Below are positions 62,657-64,000 of a DNA stretch of 64,000 nucleotides, piece by piece. Each line of letters starts with the position of its first letter. Positions within the stretch are counted from its first letter, which is position 1. This DNA comes from Akkermansiaceae bacterium (GTDB lineage: Bacteria; Verrucomicrobiota; Verrucomicrobiia; Verrucomicrobiales; Akkermansiaceae): positions 62,001 to 126,000 of the forward strand of contig JABDRB010000012.1 in the NCBI GenBank assembly GCA_013041925.1, given 5' to 3'. A model generated the notes under the pieces. The model was not told where the DNA came from and did no database searches. It saw only the letters and a program-made list of their open reading frames with translations. Both the position numbers and the translations under genes were made by a program.

Positions 62657-64000
62657 ATGGCAGACAAGCAAGAAAAGAAGCTTACACCGATGATGGCACA
62701 GTATCAGGCAATGCGCCGATCCCTGCCTGATGACATCCTCCTCTTCTACCGTCTTGGTGATTTCTATGAAATGTTTTTTGAAGATGCCAAGAGGGCGTCG
62801 AGTATCCTCAATGTCGCGCTCACCAAACGTAACAATATCCCGATGTGTGGCGTCCCGCATCATGCCGCGCAGGGGTATATCGCGAAGTTAATCCAAGGTG
62901 GTATGCGCGTCGCCATCGCCGAGCAAACCAGCGACCCACAACCTGGTAAAATCGTCGAGCGCGAAATCGCCCAGATCATTTCAGCGGGAACCGTCAGCGA
63001 CATCACGCTGCTTGATGATACCCGCCACAATTATGTGGCTGCCGTTTATCAAGTAGGGAAATCCATCGGTCTCGCATGCGCCGACCACTCCACCGGCGAG
63101 TTTACCGTAGCTGAGTTTGCAAATGCAGACGCCCTGCAAGATGCCCTGCAGCGACTCGCCCCCAAGGAACTCATCATTGCCGACGATCAAATCAGCCGCT
63201 TCGGACACCTCCGTGGATGCCTCCCCTACGACGGTTACGCCTTCCTCACCGACCAGGCCAGATTCGCGCTCTGCGACCATTTTAAAGTCCAGTCGCTTCG
63301 CGGCTTCGGGTGTGATGATATGGCGGCTGCCATTTCTGCCGCCGGAGCGATCCTCCATTACCTCTCGTTCCAGCTCCGCCGGTCCTGTGACCACCTCAGG
63401 CATATCGCAGTCCGCGCCGAAGGTGAACATGTCATCATCGACGCCTCATCACAGCGGAATCTCGATCTCGTCGACTCCCCGACTGGGCGTCAGCATTCGT
63501 TGCTCGGCGCGCTCGATCGCACCGCCACTCCGATGGGTGCAAGGAAGTTGCGCGATTGGATCCTGCATCCACTCCGTGACCTTACTCTCTTGATTGCACG
63601 GCAGGAAATGATCGCATCTTTTCTCGCCGAACCCTTCCTCTTAGGACAATGTCGCGAGCAGCTCAAGGGGATCCGTGACATTGAACGCACCACCTCCCGA
63701 CTGTCACAAAACTCCGGCAATGCAAGGGACCTGCTTTCCCTGTTAACCTCGCTGCAGAAAATCCCAGACCTCAAAAGCCATTTGGAGGCACTTAGCGAGC
63801 AAGCGCCTGATTCCGGATTTCAAGCCGACCTCATCCACAACCTGCACCTTTTCCCCGGGCTGACGGGTAAGCTCGAACATGCCCTCACCGATGAACCACC
63901 GGCAGGAACCAAGGACGGCGGGATCATCCGCGATGGATGCCACCCCGAACTCGATGAACTTCGCGCCGCATCCAGTAGCGGCAAACAATGGCTCGCCGAG
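62657..64000 (+). CDS. mutS: DNA mismatch repair protein MutS (N-terminal part)
   Basis: The first 448 codons of MutS; the frame continues past the window edge. Mismatch-recognition domain I starts LTPMMAQYQAMRRSLPDDILLFYRLGDFYEMFFEDA, with FYEM carrying the Phe-x-Glu that stacks on the mismatch. GVPHHAAQGYIAKLI and AEQTSDP follow. Connector, core and lever regions are present (VIIDASSQRNLDLV, the start of the core). The ATPase and C-terminal domains lie outside. The start ATG at 62657 follows a 116-bp gap from the divergent b562-like gene. Confidence 0.96.
   Translation, partial: MADKQEKKLTPMMAQYQAMRRSLPDDILLFYRLGDFYEMFFEDAKRASSILNVALTKRNNIPMCGVPHHAAQGYIAKLIQGGMRVAIAEQTSDPQPGKIVEREIAQIISAGTVSDITLLDDTRHNYVAAVYQVGKSIGLACADHSTGEFTVAEFANADALQDALQRLAPKELIIADDQISRFGHLRGCLPYDGYAFLTDQARFALCDHFKVQSLRGFGCDDMAAAISAAGAILHYLSFQLRRSCDHLRHIAVRAEGEHVIIDASSQRNLDLVDSPTGRQHSLLGALDRTATPMGARKLRDWILHPLRDLTLLIARQEMIASFLAEPFLLGQCREQLKGIRDIERTTSRLSQNSGNARDLLSLLTSLQKIPDLKSHLEALSEQAPDSGFQADLIHNLHLFPGLTGKLEHALTDEPPAGTKDGGIIRDGCHPELDELRAASSSGKQWLAE

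Overview
The window reads as a chromosomal segment of a Verrucomicrobiota bacterium, probably Verrucomicrobiales and probably marine (inference). The grounds are gene content and protein flavour: separate dnaK and groES-groEL loci, Lpx/Skp outer-membrane genes, a DUF6941-type protein, secreted beta-helix proteins, a sulfatase remnant, an ECF sigma factor paired with a TPR-bearing Ser/Thr kinase, and many small lipoproteins. Nearly all start codons I inspected lack a Shine-Dalgarno sequence. No 16S rRNA gene is present, so the taxonomy is not proved.

Layout. 0-7.1 kb: ribF, mdh, a U32 peptidase-family protein with its own ferredoxin, skp-lpxD, a DUF6941-like protein and a short-chain dehydrogenase. 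7.1-7.7 kb: a gene-free convergent gap with eight DnaA-box-like 9-mers in one orientation, mostly on an 11-bp grid, followed by an AT-rich tract; it looks like an origin or a DnaA-titration site. 7.7-15.4 kb: a Kef-type antiporter, a tandem Usp protein, the tail of a decayed sulfatase, a DEAD-box helicase, a repeat-rich spacer, a RidA protein and a secreted beta-helix protein. 15.8-23.3 kb: a genomic island bounded by a 33-bp duplication of the 3' end of the initiator tRNA gene. It carries an integrase remnant, a HipA remnant, three secreted or membrane proteins, and an ECF sigma factor/Ser-Thr kinase pair. 23.3-31.9 kb: initiator tRNA, pheA-scpB, an alanine-rich lipoprotein, tRNA-Pro, a short SelW-like selenoprotein gene with an in-frame TGA, a fumarylacetoacetase-family hydrolase, an orphan MoxR ATPase, a secreted protein, an M48 protease and a lipoprotein. 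31.9-39.0 kb: a tripartite ABC efflux operon (adaptor, ATPase, two permeases, TolC-type channel) with two cysteine-rich exported proteins. 39.3-49.3 kb: htpG, then a closely packed minus-strand series (beta-helix/TPR protein, nadE, CPBP protease, aminotransferase, Lrp/AsnC regulator, phosphofructokinase) and a D,D-carboxypeptidase. 49.7-51.6 kb: an RRM RNA-binding protein and miaA, whose P-loop lies upstream of any normal start codon. 51.7-56.8 kb: groEL, groES, dnaK and three tandem micro-lipoprotein genes. 56.9-62.6 kb: a GAF/PP2C phosphatase and STAS protein (partner switching), proB, a CBS-containing family II pyrophosphatase, a YraN protein and a cytochrome b562-like protein. The window ends inside mutS.

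Most likely functional units are the efflux operon, the chaperone group, the phosphatase/STAS pair, the pheA-scpB pair and the signalling island. The least expected items are the tRNA-bounded island with a replacement terminator, the DnaA-box array, the selenoprotein and the non-canonical miaA start. All calls come from reading the sequence; no database search was run.
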